The translations under genes and the position numbers were made by a program. A stretch of DNA of 64,000 bases from Chrysopilus asiliformis (lineage: Eukaryota; Arthropoda; Insecta; Diptera; Rhagionidae), in the NCBI GenBank assembly GCA_964034945.1, contig OZ035960.1, forward strand, positions 116,105,824-116,169,823, written 5' to 3'. Shown here piece after piece: positions 38,702 to 51,181 of the stretch. Under the pieces are notes generated by a model. It had not been told where the DNA came from and ran no database searches. It saw only the letters and a program-made list of their open reading frames with translations. The first letter of the stretch is position 1, and each line of letters opens with the position of its first letter.

Positions 38702-41162
38702 TAATAACTAAATTTTTTAGCTGTATTTTTCTGATTTTAGTAAAGCATGTTGCCTTTTTTGGTTGAATTTTTCTGAAAGCTATTAGAAATTGTACCAATA
38801 TTTATTTAAATATAACTCATCACATTCACATACATATGCATACATCACATATGAAACGCCTTCTGTGAAATATTTCATGCATATACCTATAATGGAAGAA
38901 GTGAAGAAAAATATTCCAAACGCGTCTGCGTGTGTGAATATGTTAATCCATATAAATGTTTAATATCGTAAATCATTAATGAATTATGACTCTATTATTA
39001 ACGTCATAAAGGATAAGTAGAAAAATAAAAGGCTGAAAATTGAGTTGTGTAATTTTGCTACAGTCTATTAAGAGAAAATGATATAATAAAATGAAAACCA
39101 AAGATTTTTTTATTAACTCATGCACAATTGAATAGCATGCTTTTGTAAGTAATATCTAATTACATTTTTTTTTTCAGAAGTAATTAACAAATCTTATGTT
39201 ATAAGACCTTTATATATAAAAAATTGTGGTTAATATTATAATTTTTTAAGTCATTCAATTAAGACGATTAACGCAAGTGGCAGGGTTAATATTTACAACT
39301 TTTGGAGTAGAATAATTTATATCACAAATAAAATCAACAGTGATTATTATTTTTGATATTATAAAGGACTATAAAATAAATAAGGAATTTTAATTTAAAA
39401 TCAATTTAAAGATCGCAAAACCAACAAATGAAGCAAAAAAATAAATAAAGAAAATTAAAACTTGCAAGTGTAGCAACAATTAATTTTGCTCATACCATGA
39501 GATCTTCAGGGATTCGCAAAGTCTTCCACTTGATCTCCCTCGCACGATCTAAAATTGCTCATTAACATTTTGTTAAGCGCTATCATCTGTGAAAATCGTC
39601 CCAACTGCGCGCCTGGAATTTTCTCGAATGCAAGTAAATCTTGAACTATCTCTGAATGAAAGAGACAATTCTTAGCTAACAAACACCTTCCCGAGTCCCG
39701 AGTCCCGGGTTCTACTCTTTAACCGCAAAAAGCAATCTTAACCAAAAAAAAACGTCTATTTTTTATACACTTACTGAGTTTCTATTGCTTTCGTTTAGCA
39801 AAAGATAACCCAAAGTTCTTTAGAACGAACTGAAATTAAATTCGAAAGCAACGGCCGATATATATTTATCCTTCTTACCTGTATACACCTTATGACTTAG
39901 TCGCGGATTTATTTTTGTAGTCTGTGAGTACCTCAATTCATTGAATGCTTTCTTGAGTTTCTTTGCTCTGGAGTCGTTGTTTGGTCAAAGATTTATGTCA
40001 AACATTAAAAGCGTTTAACCTGCAAATCTTCTTAGGTCGAGATAAAAAGAACATGTCCAGATTGTCCACGCGGTTTACGCCACATCTCGAATGAGGATTT
40101 GTTAATTGGCTACTGGTCGAGCCGCGCTGTCTGGATGTGCCACTACCAATGAGACACATTTAATTGATTTTTTACAAAGATCCAGTAGTGAACTGCTGTA
40201 TTTATGTGAAAGAATAAAAAAATTATATTAATTAACCTGTCATTTCCGGGGTTTTTTTTGCGAAATTTCCAGAAGATTATTATGTTTCTTAAAAGAATTT
40301 AAATAAAATTGAACATCAAAAATGTGGATTTTTCAACACATATAATATTGGTTTAGTTACATTAGTCCATCTTACCGCAAATCTGGTTGAATTTAATATA
40401 CACAAACGGAAAAAAGATGTTTTAATCTGTATTCAATTGGCTAGCATATTTTGTTTGCATTTTTAAGTGCATTCAATGCATTTTCATTTTATGATTGAAT
40501 TCGATTGCGTTTTTGTTTGCATTTCAACAATTAAGCTAGTTCGATTAGGTGTTAAACGAAAAAGCAATTGTCTACGAATAAAGTTAAGTGTGTAATTTGA
40601 CGACTGAGAAACTCGCGATTTTCCATAGTACCCTTTACCACTTCAGCTCATTTCTGAAATATCCAATGGGAAAAGCAAAGAAAATCTACGGAAGACTCCA
40701 TAACCGCCGTAAAGCAATATGTATTGATGTGTGTACAAGAGGGATTTCTGTCAATTGCGTGCAGTTTGTAATTTCTTTTCTTTTGTGCGCAATCAGGTAA
40801 ATAGATATTTGCATATTTGAAGATTCTAATTATAATCTTTAGTTATAACTAATGTCGACAAACACTAGCCCAGAAAACGCCTCGGCGCGGCGTGCAAGCG
40901 AAAAACTGATTGCTTAATAGATAAGAAAATGTGGCGAAAAATAATTCCGTTTATGTTATAACTTTGAATCGTACTAGAAATTTCAAAAATAGGTTTAAAA
41001 AATCACAAATAACACTTCACAACGAAGATCAAAAAATTTCTAATTTTAATCAAATATTGGGCCGTATTCTATATCAAAATTTTATCATTTTATGTTATGT
41101 TATGTCTTAAAATCACATAATTACCTCCTTATAGTTATTAAGAAATTCTCATAATCAAACTA
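38702..41162. other. Intergenic, nothing recognised
   Basis: AT-rich sequence with a GC-richer patch at about 40040-40150. No convincing exon, RNA gene or transposon end. Confidence 0.4.
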
Positions 41163-42281
41163 CAGTTAAAATTCGGTATAGTGAATCCGCAAAAAACAGG
41201 ACGTTCACTATATTGCTTACTTTCTTTAATCCATTCAGACCAGAAATTAGGAACTCGAATCGAAAATGAAATGCACGGAAATGTTTGAATCGGTATCAGC
41301 TAACTCGAATTCGATCAAATATTTGTCATTCATTTTCGGAAATTTGCTCGAACACTTTTCAGTCGCCGGAAATGAAACTCGAAAGGAAAATTTAAGTAAT
41401 TTCAATGTTTTTTTATGTAAGAATTTTATTTCTTGCAAAACATATTTAAATTCCTTGGAAAATCTATTAAAAATAAGGAAAAGTTGCCTCTAACATATAA
41501 TATTTAGTTATTTACGATTTTAAACGAAATGAATTGAATTTTCTTACTATTCTTGAATAGAAAACGCTGTCATCACTTCCGTCACTTTTATCTGGCAGTT
41601 ATTTCACATTCACTTTTATCCGATTCTTATTTCAATTTTTTTAAACTGCCGGCATTAATTTCACAAAAAAGAAAACACAAAAACTAACAGCAAATTATTT
41701 ACAACTATTCAATAATGACACTAAATATAAACACGAAATTTCCAAGTTACCAGCAAGTTTCTCGTTTTCGATTAATTTATGGCAGTACATTTTGCTCGAA
41801 ACGAAAGTGTTACATGATGCCAATGCAATTCGTTTTCGAGTATGGCGTTCGAGTCGATTTGATTTTCGATTCGAGATACATGATAAAGCCCCAGAATTTT
41901 ATAAAATTTTTGTTAAAAATATATGGATCGGGTTGTTCTCAGCAATCCTTATATGTTAAATTTGTTTTAGTGTTTTTCTGATGGTTTTTAGGCAAATACG
42001 TCCCGTATATGGCACGGTAGGTACACGCATACTCAAAAAAATTGAGGCAGTACGTCATGAAATTTATAAATGCACTGTATCGTAGATGGTACCTTGGGTC
42101 CAAATAGGTTAATAAACGCAGGTTAATCAACCTGAAATTGTTCCGCCCAAGTGATTGAAAGATTCTATGCTTCTACAATTCTGCCTATGGGAATATCTGG
42201 TACAGAATCACAAAAATTTGTGTGTTCACTATTTTAATTGATTCACTATTTTAAGGGTTCACTATACCGAGTTCCTACTGT
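41163..42281 (-). mobile_element. pogo/Tigger-like element, about 1.1 kb
   Basis: The two ends are inverted repeats: CAGTTAAAATTCGGTATAGT on the left and ACTATACCGAGTTCCTACTG on the right. TA flanks each side (41161-41162 and 42282-42283). Inner repeats GTTCACTATA and GATTCACTATTTT follow. The interior shows no transposase frame, so it looks non-autonomous or decayed. The element at 31043-31308 is a shortened relative in the opposite orientation. Confidence 0.65.
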
Positions 42282-42283
42282 AT

Positions 42284-44461
42284 TCATCGATTGCGAAGGC
42301 TTTTTTATCGAAATAAAATTAGTTGGATACCACCTTACAACATAATATCTATAGTAAGTTATGATCTAAAGAAGACAAGATTACTACAGTAGGCTCCACG
42401 TTAATTAGAATTAATAATTAATAATTGTTATTATTAATATTAATAATTGTTATTATTAATTAAATTACCATTTAAAGTTATTATTTCTTATTCGTATTTT
42501 GTCTTTTTAATGTCTACTAGGTAAGTATTCTGATTTTCTTCTGAGAAGATTTTAAATCACTAGAACTAATCACTTCTGCGAATTCTAAAATGACCAGTTA
42601 AAGATATCAAGAAGAACAAGATAATACAAATCATTTAAATTAAATTAAGGGATCCCGATAAGAAAATATGTCAATTCGGACATAATAACATAAAGATTCA
42701 ACTAATTTTGATAATGATTTTGATTGCTTAAAGGAAACGATAAAAGAACGAGAAATTAATACCAGAAAAACACCATTTTATACAAAAAAATAAAAATAAA
42801 ACATGATCGACTAAGATTCTGTACTCGACAATTATCTTAAATAGTGGAAACTGGTGGAAACATCAGTTGGGGTCGCAGCGTCATTTTCGCCAATTTACAA
42901 CAAATGATTTATTGTGGGAAGTCTCATAAATCATTTTAACTTGACAGCTTTGAGGTTCGTGTCGATTTTTTTTTGTGAAATCATTTTTCTGTCTCCTCTG
43001 ATCGACAACAGGACTGCAGCAACAATAACAATTGCAATCGAATTAAACTTGATAGTTTTTTAATTCCTTCGGGGAAGGATTGTTATCAAATATACGAAAA
43101 AATAAATTTCTAAATGCAACCCATTTAAATTTCAATTCTCGATAAAAATATATTAAATTTCTATTAGTGAAGATTATATTGTATGTAAAATGTAAAAAAA
43201 GATAAATCAATGTTCCAGAAAACTCTTTCTAATTATAATAAAGTAAAATGTTTTATTAAAACACAATTTTATAAAATTATATAAGCAATCACAATTGGTC
43301 TTTGGCATCCTAGCAAGTGTAAAACCATAAGTAAACGGGCAGGAAGTTTCCTTTTTGTTTTACATTCAGAATATAAAGGGTATGATGCGAGTTTTTTCAA
43401 CATTTGATAATATTTTTTTCAGAATTTAAATTCCAATATTAAATTGTATGGTTTTAAAATAGCTTCAACAATAAGAATCATAAGAAGCAGAAACTGAAAA
43501 TTTCCAGTGCACTCAAATATAATTTCGAAGCAATTATTAAAGATAATTTTCAAACTAAATTTCTCTGCAAGCATATAACTTTGTGGTGCAATTGAAATTA
43601 CCCATTTCTAAAAACGAAATTATTTTCATAACGTATCCATAAGAAATTAACATGCAGTTCACCTAATATATTTTCAGCATTAAAATGTGCATTTAAGGAA
43701 AATATGACCTTTAAGATAATACTCGCATGTAGGCACTTTAAGGGGTACGAAAATGGATCCGAGCAGATGCATGGTTATGTTATAAGAGGAAACTTGGATG
43801 CAGTTGCAAAAAGGCAGAAAATAAACACGATTAAGATAATCGCTTATCAATATTCGCATGCTCACAATGACTTGAAATGGATTGGACCGGGGTGAAAACA
43901 GAGAAGAGTTACAGCACACTTCGTCATAGCAGCATTAAGTGCCATCAGGTCCTGTTGTATAGTGAATTAACGGCTCTCAAAATTAGAGCACTGTCTTGCA
44001 TTTACATTTGCATATAACGCCATAAATGTTACGCAGATCATTACTTTGCAGAATTGATGGCTGAGCTGTTGGACAAGGTTTTAATTTCATTGAATCCTTG
44101 GGAAGGTAAAATCTACTTGGGCAGGTGCGTCCAGTATCATACCTTGAATGACACATGATTATCTTCAAGTTCTTCTTAATTGCTTCATTCGATAAAAGTC
44201 CATAGACTATTTTCTTCCTTCAACAATTTAAATGGGTAAGGGCGATGAACCATGTGTATTTTAAGTAGTCTCCATTCAGAATTTACTAATTATTAAGTAT
44301 CGGTGGCTAAAAGAACATTTCATATTTCATATAAATATCATTCAGATTGTTTAAAAAACCTATTTTACGTAAAAGAGTACCGGTACAAAATAATTACCTA
44401 CAACCACCAGAATTGTAGTAAACAATGTAAAGAATTTGTTATTTTCTCCGTTTATACTCTA
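42284..44461. other. Intergenic, nothing recognised
   Basis: AT-rich. An AT palindromic stretch of TTATTATTAA repeats lies at about 42405-42475. No gene or RNA was recognised. Confidence 0.4.
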
Positions 44462-44784
44462 CTAGCTTGCATACCCGTCGTTGCCGGGTTAAGTTTTTTC
44501 AATTTTTTTTTTTGATGGTCTATGTTGGAGCTAAACTTCAGGCCAATCGGCTCGAAAGTTTCCCCGCGAAAGAGTAACATAGCGCAAAAACTAAGTTTCG
44601 AAATCACTTTACCCCCTCCCCTTACTCCCCCACCCCTCGCGCTACTTTTCCGTATGCCTATGTTGGAACGAGAACTACCACAGACACTCATGAAAAATTT
44701 CAAGTCAATCGGTTCAGCCGTTTTTGCGTGAAAGAGGAACAGACAGACAGACAGACACCAACTCATTTTTATATATTAGTATGA
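44462..44784 (-). mobile_element. Helitron-like element, family 1, short complete copy
   Basis: The minus strand begins TCATACTAATATATAAA (44784) and ends ACCCGGCAACGACGGGT, ATGCAAG, CTAG (44462). The flanking host A and T show no duplication. It has one GGGGGTAAAGTGATTTCG module, as in the copy at 38372-38701. It directly borders repeat B. Confidence 0.8.
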
Positions 44785-44809
44785 TATGACATCATGTAGT
44801 AGTCTATAT

Positions 44810-45330
44810 GACATCATATATGAGTATATTAGATTTAGTATACCGTTTGTAAGGCATCGAACCAATCATCGGACACAAAAATGAACTACACCAGCATATC
44901 CGTCCGTCTGTCCGTCCGTTTTTCCGTTCATCTGACCGTCCGTCTGTCTGTCCGTGAACACCATAACTTTCGAAAGAGTTAAGCTATAGACATTAAATTT
45001 TGTACAGTTACGTTTCTCGTAAATGGCTAGGCTAAGTTCTTAAACGGGCAAAATTGGACCATTTTTTCCCCCCTCCCCCATACAAACGAAATAGTATTTT
45101 ACGTTTTTCTCGAAAACGGTGAGTCATATTGAAAAATTTATTAAAGTGAAATGTGGATTTTACATAACTCATCTATACATCAAAAACCACTCCTTCCCTC
45201 CTGCCCCATACAAATTGAATAGTTTTTTTTCTGAAAACGGTTTAGAATATGACCTTACATAACCGTTCCATACATCAAAATCCAATCGGACCACTCCTTT
45301 CCTCTTCTTATATACAAATAAATTTTTTAA
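44810..45330 (-). repeat. Unclassified interspersed repeat B, copy 2
   Basis: Inverted counterpart of 28760-29310. It has TTAGTATACCGTTTGTAA, TCGAACCAATCATCGGACAC, CCGTCCGTCTGTC, CCCCCATACAAACGAAATAG and CTCGAAAACGGTGAG. It may continue to 44786 next to the Helitron. Confidence 0.6.
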
Positions 45331-47339
45331 AATAAACTTTTTGTCTGTCTGACGATTGGCCCCTGATGGCAATTGTAGCTTTTCTTATGTTTTAATATAA
45401 AATAAATGTGAACGAGTTTCTGTGATATATTAAATGTTAACTGATTTTACGCCAATTAGAAAAATCTTTCGGTTTAAGCTAATGTAGCAGGTAGATTTGA
45501 CAAGTCTGGATGCCGATATTCGTCCATGCTCCAAAAATACTTTCGGCTTTTCTATTTCGATTATTTTTCTTTTTGCGTATATACATACATGATCAAGTCC
45601 ATTATCTGGCCTAATAATAAAATGTTACGGGTTATATTTTCCATGTTGAACTTTATTTGATTAAATTAAGCAGCTTTATCAAGATATGGTAAAAATTTCA
45701 TTATACTTTCAATATATCAGTTATATTAAAAAAGTTTTTCGTGTAAATTGAGGTGAAGGAAATAATTATGTTATAAAAGTTAATTCGATATACGAACATT
45801 GAAAAAGTTAGAGCCACCACCCTGAAGCTACCACAAAAAATGAAAACAAGAAAGTTGAATTTAATAATAGTCAGAAAATATACGAGTACCATTGTAATAG
45901 GGTAAAATATAGGATCTAATATCTTCTGTTCCAACCCCAAACCTTTCGCCCGGCTCCACTTTCAGTATGATCGGAATTCCCTGCTATATCGACTGTGGTG
46001 AAGTTCTTGTATAGTAAAAATTATATTAATAATGGCAAATTATAGTGCTGGGCATGTTAGTAAACAAAAGCACTCATTTCGTCGCCATTTACCCTCTTAT
46101 CGAAAGATTTTATCACTAAGAGTATGAAAATGCAAAAAACAGGTAAAAAATGTATGTATTACATATCTTGTCGGTATAACGTCCATGTTACCCGTCGGAT
46201 AATTACTTTTAATTGCGATATCGCCATATTTAAAAACTCCATAACTTTGCCGAACGTTTTACGCGCCAATGATGGTGTAGTGAATATATATTTTTTGTGA
46301 CGCGCAGATCAATAAACCACTATTTGGTATTTTTCGACTCTTCGACTATTTTAAGATTCAGCTTCCATCAGTATTCATAGAAAACTGCACACGTTTTATA
46401 ATAGTTCCTCCTTTTATACGATCAACTTTAAACTATAGATCCTAATTACTATGCCATTAAAATCATGACAAATGCAAGATTGTCTAGACTTTTGAAATGC
46501 TAAGGAAATTTATGTTTAACTGCTTAATTCTAATTATATAATCATTCGAAATGTATAATGTTATGACGAAATATGCAATGAGGCGACCCATCGATGCTAT
46601 CGGACCTCAATTACAAGAACCTTCATTTAGGTGTCTGGGCTTTGAAATTATTTACTTTCTGCAACAATTCAGACGTTCCAAACGACGACAATTTTGCACT
46701 TAACAGTTTTTGCAAGATATAACCCCAATAGTCTGTAAAAGGGGCAATTTTTTTAATTCACAAAAAATATCACGTCTTGTTATTAATAAAATAATAAATT
46801 CAAAGGAAAATAATTATCTGGAATTTTAATTAAAAGCCAATTTCAGGATAATGTTTCACCTGCCCCTAGGCTTAACGTTCGATTGTTTTTTTACATTTGT
46901 CATGGGTTTTCAAGCAAAAACTGCGAAAACGTAAAACGAGGCGGAAATAATGCAATAAAATTGAATATGCAAGTGATAAGGCTTCAGAGTCATCGCAGAC
47001 TCGTTTCAACCCTTCTGATGAATGAATGTCAAAAATGCGACTAAATAGTTGTCATTTTAATTAAACATACGAATTTCACCTTGTTCGATGGCTTTTAACT
47101 AACCGACAGCGAAGATTACACCCAGTAATTGTGAAATTAATGATTATCTTCACCATGTCAGCAAATTTTAAAATTCTGCTCATTTTTTGTAGACTGTTTC
47201 CGAAGTTTTTTAAAAATTATTTTAACCTCAATTAAAATTACTTAGATGAAATTTTGGATTTTTTTTGTTAAAAACAAACACTTAAAAAAGCGTACGTTGT
47301 CCTCTATTTATTTATTTACTAGAATTTAAGTTTGACTTT
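45331..47339. other. Intergenic, nothing recognised
   Basis: AT-rich; no features supported. Confidence 0.4.
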
Positions 47340-47440
47340 TGGGAAAAATTCCAGCCAAATTTCAGGTCAATCGGTTCAACTGTTTTCACGTGAAAAATGA
47401 GTGCCAACAAAAATTTTAGTTTCGAAAAAATCTGGTTTGA
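47340..47440 (-). repeat. Faint Helitron-like relic
   Basis: CCAAATTTCAGGTCAATCGG followed by TTCAACTGTTTTCACGTGAAA resembles the interior of family 1 elements read from the minus strand. The ends are not recognisable. Confidence 0.35.
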
Positions 47441-49389
47441 CATTTTAAATTTGAAATAAATGTATGTAATTTGGACTTAGTTTCAAAATAAAAAAAAGAT
47501 CGTTTTGTAGGATGACATCGGAGGACTTCGGGGATATTAGCAAAAAAAAGGGAGCTCGTTCACGTAGTTTTAATATGTCAAAACCCCCCCCAGTAATTTA
47601 ATTGATTTGTGCTGTAAACCGATGATATTTTATCCTAAGCCCATCTCCGATTTCGCTTCTACTACACGGTTTTCAAATACCCGGATTTTTATAATAACCA
47701 CATAAGCATTTTTGCTGCGCACATAATTCTATAGTCAAGGTGAATTCCCATATATGTAAAATTCCTTGAAATTTCGACAGTATGACTCTGCAAAATCATT
47801 CTCAAAAGTATTCGATCAGATTTTATTCATATTGTTCTATTTTCTGAATTTTTTGAAGAAAAAATCAAAAACTTGCAAAAAAAATTAACTTAGGAAGACA
47901 GTATTCGTAGCCGCTTATAGAAATTGTAAAAAAGTTCTTGAGGATATTTGTAGTACCATGTTCGCCACTCTTTATTACATTTATGATCATGCGTGTAGCA
48001 CAAGAATGTCCACAACGAACTTTAGTCATAAAATTATAAAAAGCAAAAGTTTACATAATTAATAAATTAGCGCAAACACATAAATATGTATGTATCTATA
48101 TAAATTAATATGGCTAAACGTGAATACCGCATGCTGAAAATCAGGACAATCGGCGAGAAAATAGGGAATGCAATTTAGACGCAAAAAAGATGAAATTGAA
48201 GACACATAAAAAAAGAATGGAAAATTGTATGCGGCTCGAGATTTAAGATCCTCATATTAAATTCTTGCATCATGTTCGAAACTAAATCCCCGCTGATTAC
48301 ATGATTTAGACGAGACAACACCTTTGTAAGATTATGATTTGCTTATTAACGCAAAAACTTAAGGTAAAAGAATGAGCTGCGGGTGGTTATTTCTGAATTT
48401 ATATGACGATCAAAATAAAGGCAAAGAGACTTGGTATTTTTAAAAAGTGTTTCGTATTCATTTTATAATTAAGGGAACATTGTAATTTTTAAAATTAGTC
48501 AATTTCGCCCCCATTCTCTAAGAAAGTATAAATGGTAGATATTCTCATTTCTCAATTTGCAAAATAAACATCAATCACCTAAAATTGATCAAAAGTTACT
48601 GCTACATGTATTCATTAAATGCTTGAACATATATCGTAATTGTGACCTTTAAACATATGATTAAAATTACCCATTCTTGTTTAGTGATCGATTCACCTTG
48701 TTTTCCTTACATCATACATAAAAATTCAGTGTAAAAGAGTTCTCGTCAAAAACCATTTTTTTTTCTACTTTAATGCTTCAAAATATATCGAAAGATCTAA
48801 AGATTAGTTAAGGATTCCTTCAATAAGTCGATAACACCAAACAGGTGCTACAAATTTAAGGATTTTGTTTTACCCTTGCTTCGATAAAATTTGCGATTTC
48901 AAATTTTCGAACTAAAGAAAGATTCGTAATTATTGTGAGATTGAGTCAGCTGTCATAAGCGTTTTTAATTAGTCACTATAAATCATTTCAAAGGTTTTTT
49001 GCTTTTTTGTGACACTTTGAAACACATTATTCTTTTGAAATATTTTTTCGATGACTTTTACGGGAGTGACTTTTTTTTGCTCAATAATTTCGGCGACTTT
49101 TTCAACTACTTTTGCTTTACTTCAATTTTTGTGTCACTTTTGAAGTGTAATGTTTTTCTTAAAAATAAAACATTTTATATGTTACAAGTTTTGTTTATTT
49201 ATTCATCAAGAACAATTTACAGAAATGTAGCAGTCTTTTTTCCTCATGTAGTAATAATACCATATAGCGATTTAATTAGAAGAACTTTGAGTCGGGTCTT
49301 TGCCATTGTTAAAGAATTTTCGTTGTGATAAAGTTGTATTATTATAAACAAAAAAGAAAAAAAAACACTGTTAACAGCTTTTTCCAACG
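47441..49389. other. Intergenic, nothing recognised
   Basis: AT-rich. Open frames are rich in Phe from T-runs and look like noise. Confidence 0.4.
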
Positions 49390-49463
49390 AGGCCTCGGCG
49401 AGATTCGAACTCACGATCTCCTGTTTACTAGACAGGCGCTTTAACCAACTAAGCCACGAAGCC
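49390..49463 (-). tRNA. tRNA-Thr (anticodon AGT), copy 1
   Basis: A 74-nt cloverleaf on the minus strand. Acceptor GGCTTCG/CGAGGCC has one T-G wobble at pair 4-69. The anticodon stem is CCTGT/ACAGG around CTAGTAA (anticodon AGT, threonine). The A-box is TGGCTTAGTTGG and the B-box GGTTCGAA-like (AGTTCGAATC). There is no intron. A T9 pol III terminator lies downstream at about 49362-49370. It differs from the copy at 50176-50249 by one base in the acceptor stem. Confidence 0.95.
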
Positions 49464-49774
49464 ATCGTCCACGGGGCCAAAGATGTCAGTGAGGAACTTT
49501 TGCAAATAGTCTGACAAAGAAATAAAAAAAAGCTTTTTTTGATAAAAAAAAGTCATGGTTATTAGGTTTAAGGAAAAATTTAGTTTAATATTTATTTCAC
49601 TTTTATATGTTGAATATTCAAGTTCTAGTAAATCATTTGTTAATAAATGATAATGCTCAGATTTTTAAAATGTTTTGTGAAAAAGGATTCCATAATACCT
49701 ATAAGCTTTTAGGCTCAACAAAAACAAAGCGTTTTCTTTCAAAAGAGAGCAATTCGATTACAAAATTTAATATA

Positions 49775-49947
49775 CAGTAGAATCCCGATAATTCGTATTT
49801 CAAGGGACCAGCAAATTCATACGAATTAGCGGCATATACGAATTATCGGGGTACGAATTATCGGGATTTTTTTCAAGGGACCAGCAAATTCATACGAATT
49901 AGCGGGATATACGAATTATCGGGGTACGAATTATCGGGATTCTACTG
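49775..49947. mobile_element. 173-bp pogo-like MITE between the tRNA-Thr genes
   Basis: Perfect terminal inverted repeats CAGTAGAATCCCGATAATTC (49775) and GAATTATCGGGATTCTACTG (49947), with TA on each side. The interior is mostly two direct copies of a segment with AAGGGACCAGCAAATTCATA and ACGAATTATCGGGGTACG. CAGT ends at TA sites fit the pogo/Tigger group. Confidence 0.85.
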
Positions 49948-50175
49948 TATATGCTTACGATACTTAAATTTGTGAAAAATCTCCAAATTAACCGGATAAA
50001 CAATTTAAAGTTTCGAAAAAAAAATTTCAAAAAATCATGTTCAAGGTTTTTATTAAACATTTATATGGTTTTAAAGTGACTTTTACTTAATTTTAACTAT
50101 ATTTATTTGTAGAAAATTTGTGGTGGTATTATTGCCTCTGGATTTTCAGTGCATTTGCCAAACATGTTCGCTATA

Positions 50176-50249
50176 GGCCTCGTGGCTTAGTTGGTTAAAG
50201 CGCCTGTCTAGTAAACAGGAGATCGTGAGTTCGAATCTCGCCGAGGCCT
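50176..50249 (+). tRNA. tRNA-Thr (anticodon AGT), copy 2
   Basis: A 74-nt cloverleaf with a fully paired acceptor GGCCTCG/CGAGGCC and discriminator T. Anticodon stem CCTGT/ACAGG carries AGT in the loop. D- and T-arms are intact and there is no intron. A T-run terminator occurs at about 50291-50300. It points away from the other tRNA-Thr, 712 bp apart. The first 15 bases after each gene are similar (CTGTTGGGGAAAAG and CGTTGGAAAAAG), which suggests a duplication that included downstream sequence. Confidence 0.96.
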
Positions 50250-50661
50250 CTGTTGGGGAAAAGAGATTGGTATGGCCTTTTCCAACAAGTTTTTTTTTTT
50301 CTAAATCGAATTGTTAATTTCATTTTTTTATAACCCAAATAACTTTTGCATACAAAAGAAAACGTCAGTCACAAATAAAGGCTTTGCCAATGAACATTTG
50401 CACAATCGACTTTAATATTGCTACCAATCACAAATTTAGCCTCGACTCTAAGAAACAATAAATATTTTAGTCTATGATTATTACTAATTGGTCAGTAGTT
50501 ACACGAAAAAACGGACCCATTTTAGTTTTTCTCGGAAACCTGTGTCGCTCCGATATTTTAATGTATAAACAAGACGTACAGAATATTTCAAAAGTCGTTT
50601 ATCCAATTGATAAATTAAAGGTTGCATAGAAGATAAATTAGTTAATACTCTCTTACATATT
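50250..50661. other. Intergenic, nothing beyond the pol III terminator
   Basis: AT-rich sequence between tRNA-Thr copy 2 and a MITE. Confidence 0.45.
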
Positions 50662-50882
50662 GGGCCTTACCAATGACCCGTGACTAACTTAGTAACAGCT
50701 TTTGATGTGTGCGAAACGGGCTATTTGCTTGCTAATTTCGGTTCAAATCCTAGTTTTTATTGAAAAGTTTTAAATTCGCTGTGATAAATGTGTGAAAACT
50801 TACTAGAATTAGCAAGCAAATATCCCGTTTCACACACACCAAAAGCTGTTACTAAGTTAGTCACGGGTCATTGGTAAGGCCC
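50662..50882. mobile_element. 221-bp foldback MITE, copy 2
   Basis: Same terminal inverted repeats as the copy at 32924-33144 (GGGCCTTACCAATGACCCGT and complement), with the centre in the opposite orientation. It is flanked by ATT at 50659-50661 and 50883-50885. It lies about 300 bp past the 3' end of RpL13A. Confidence 0.85.
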
Positions 50883-51181
50883 ATTGACTAAAAAAAGGGA
50901 AACTTTCTTTGAATCTAAAGTTAAAGTTATCGAGTGCACCTCAGTTTGACTTAAAAAAGCCCAGTTTGAGTTCAAGTAGAGAGAATTCAAGCGCCAAACT
51001 ACGCTAGTTAATTGTAATAGATTGAAGAAATACAAGATGTTTAAAAATCTTCCCTGAACCTTGATAGTATTCCCGATCGTTGATTTGGCAGAAAACAAAA
51101 TTTAATAGGAAATGTACAAAAACTAGCTTCACCAAATTTTTTGACAAAAATTTTTATTTAAATTTAAATAAAAATACGAAT

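Noticed and set aside
39690..39730. GTCCCGAGTCCCGGGTTCTAC resembling a tRNA T-arm
   Set aside because: No matching acceptor, D or anticodon arm can be formed on either strand.
48999..49328. 109-residue open frame rich in Phe, Leu and Tyr
   Set aside because: Composition follows T-rich DNA; no motif, no splice or promoter context, and it overlaps nothing conserved.
49244..49480. 78-residue open frame on the minus strand
   Set aside because: Its N-terminal half is the tRNA-Thr gene translated.
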